Shown: in pieces, positions 63,601 to 64,000 of the stretch
Layout: each line of letters opens with the position of its first letter
Numbering within the stretch: the stretch's first letter is position 1
Assembly (NCBI GenBank): GCA_036785705.1
Contig: JAWUZG010000970.1
Location: 2,390,501 to 2,454,500, forward strand
DNA from: Acanthornis magna
Lineage: Eukaryota; Chordata; Aves; Passeriformes; Acanthizidae
DNA: 64,000 nucleotides
Direction: 5' to 3'
Made by a program: the position numbers and the translations under genes
The notes under the pieces: model-generated
The model's database searches: none
What the model was told of the DNA's origin: nothing
What the model saw: the letters and a program-made list of their open reading frames with translations, nothing else

Positions 63601-64000
63601 ATGGCTAGCTTCAGCACTTTCAATAGAAAGATTTTTCCAAGCCAGTTAGCATTTTGTGGAACTATATTTGGAAAGAATCATGAATATACATGGAACACTG
63701 GCAGTTGTGGCACCCTTTTATCAGCTGCAGCTGAAATGTTTAAATGTGATATGATCATAGTTTGAACAAGTTGTGACAGTAAAAACAGTGCTGACAGCCT
63801 GTCTCTACTGAAGTTCATGGTTCTCCTAATATTACCAAACAGAATTCATGTTAATAACTAGGAACTACTACTCTCCACAGAGCTCAGCAACAGGTTACAC
63901 AGATGACCAGAAGCTACTTACTTCCAGATGAAATTTTCTCTCTCTACTGGCAATGCTCGAAAATGTTACTCAGCCATTGGCTACAGTCATTTGTGGAACA
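57636..64000. other. Intergenic, AT-rich, no supported gene
   Basis: Contains a perfect inverted repeat at 59349-59372 and a slightly GC-richer patch at about 59990-60300. The minus-strand frame at 61917-62138 (73 codons) has non-repetitive composition but no recognised family and no clear splice context. The rest shows nothing. Confidence 0.55.
59349..59372. repeat. Perfect 10-bp inverted repeat, 4-nt loop
   Basis: attattgaca at 59349-59358 pairs with tgtcaataat at 59363-59372 around ttat. Confidence 0.9.

Noticed and set aside
1..64000. CRISPR arrays, tRNA genes, intact viral genes or operons
   Set aside because: No regularly spaced repeats, no tRNA B-box in a plausible cloverleaf and no intact gag/pol/env-type frame were seen; CR1 fragments explain all reverse-transcriptase similarity.

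Overview
The window is vertebrate nuclear DNA, almost certainly from a bird. It is AT-rich and nearly free of long open frames. One exon with canonical splice signals encodes the end of a vertebrate protein. The interspersed repeats are mostly CR1 LINEs, many ending in the avian-type octamer-like tail (variants of ATTCTATG repeated). I cannot name the species. No prokaryotic gene, operon, CRISPR array or intact virus is visible.

Layout. Positions 1-412 are the end of an intron of TPPP (tubulin polymerization promoting protein, p25-alpha) and 413-607 is its last coding exon on the + strand. The next ~8.6 kb look like a long AT-rich 3' UTR, possibly ending near the AATAAA at 9202. From there to 64000 I can support no protein-coding gene. 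The remainder holds CR1 copies (14.4-15.2, 21.4-22.0, 24.3-24.5, 27.4-28.7, 36.1-36.3, 45.0-45.2, 46.1-46.6 and 57.3-57.6 kb), an older CR1-like tail at 55.2 kb, a MIR-like SINE at 14.2 kb, a possible decayed U6 copy at 38.7 kb, microsatellites and a 41-nt poly(A) run at 47.0 kb.

The strongest unexplained regulatory feature is a CpG island at about 22.9-23.35 kb, isolated in AT-rich sequence. It has E2F-, ETS- and EGR-type motifs and lies 440 bp upstream of a well-bounded candidate exon (23787-23949, + strand). This suggests the promoter of an unidentified transcript, probably non-coding. A perfect CTCF-consensus match lies at 31547.

Other points worth checking are a miRNA-sized hairpin in the TPPP intron (79-142), head-to-head and nested CR1 insertions at 27.4-28.7 kb, and the apparent absence of the gene (CEP72) that lies tail-to-tail with TPPP in human. 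I found no convincing new multi-gene system. Coordinates of old repeats are approximate because they were judged by eye against remembered family consensus.
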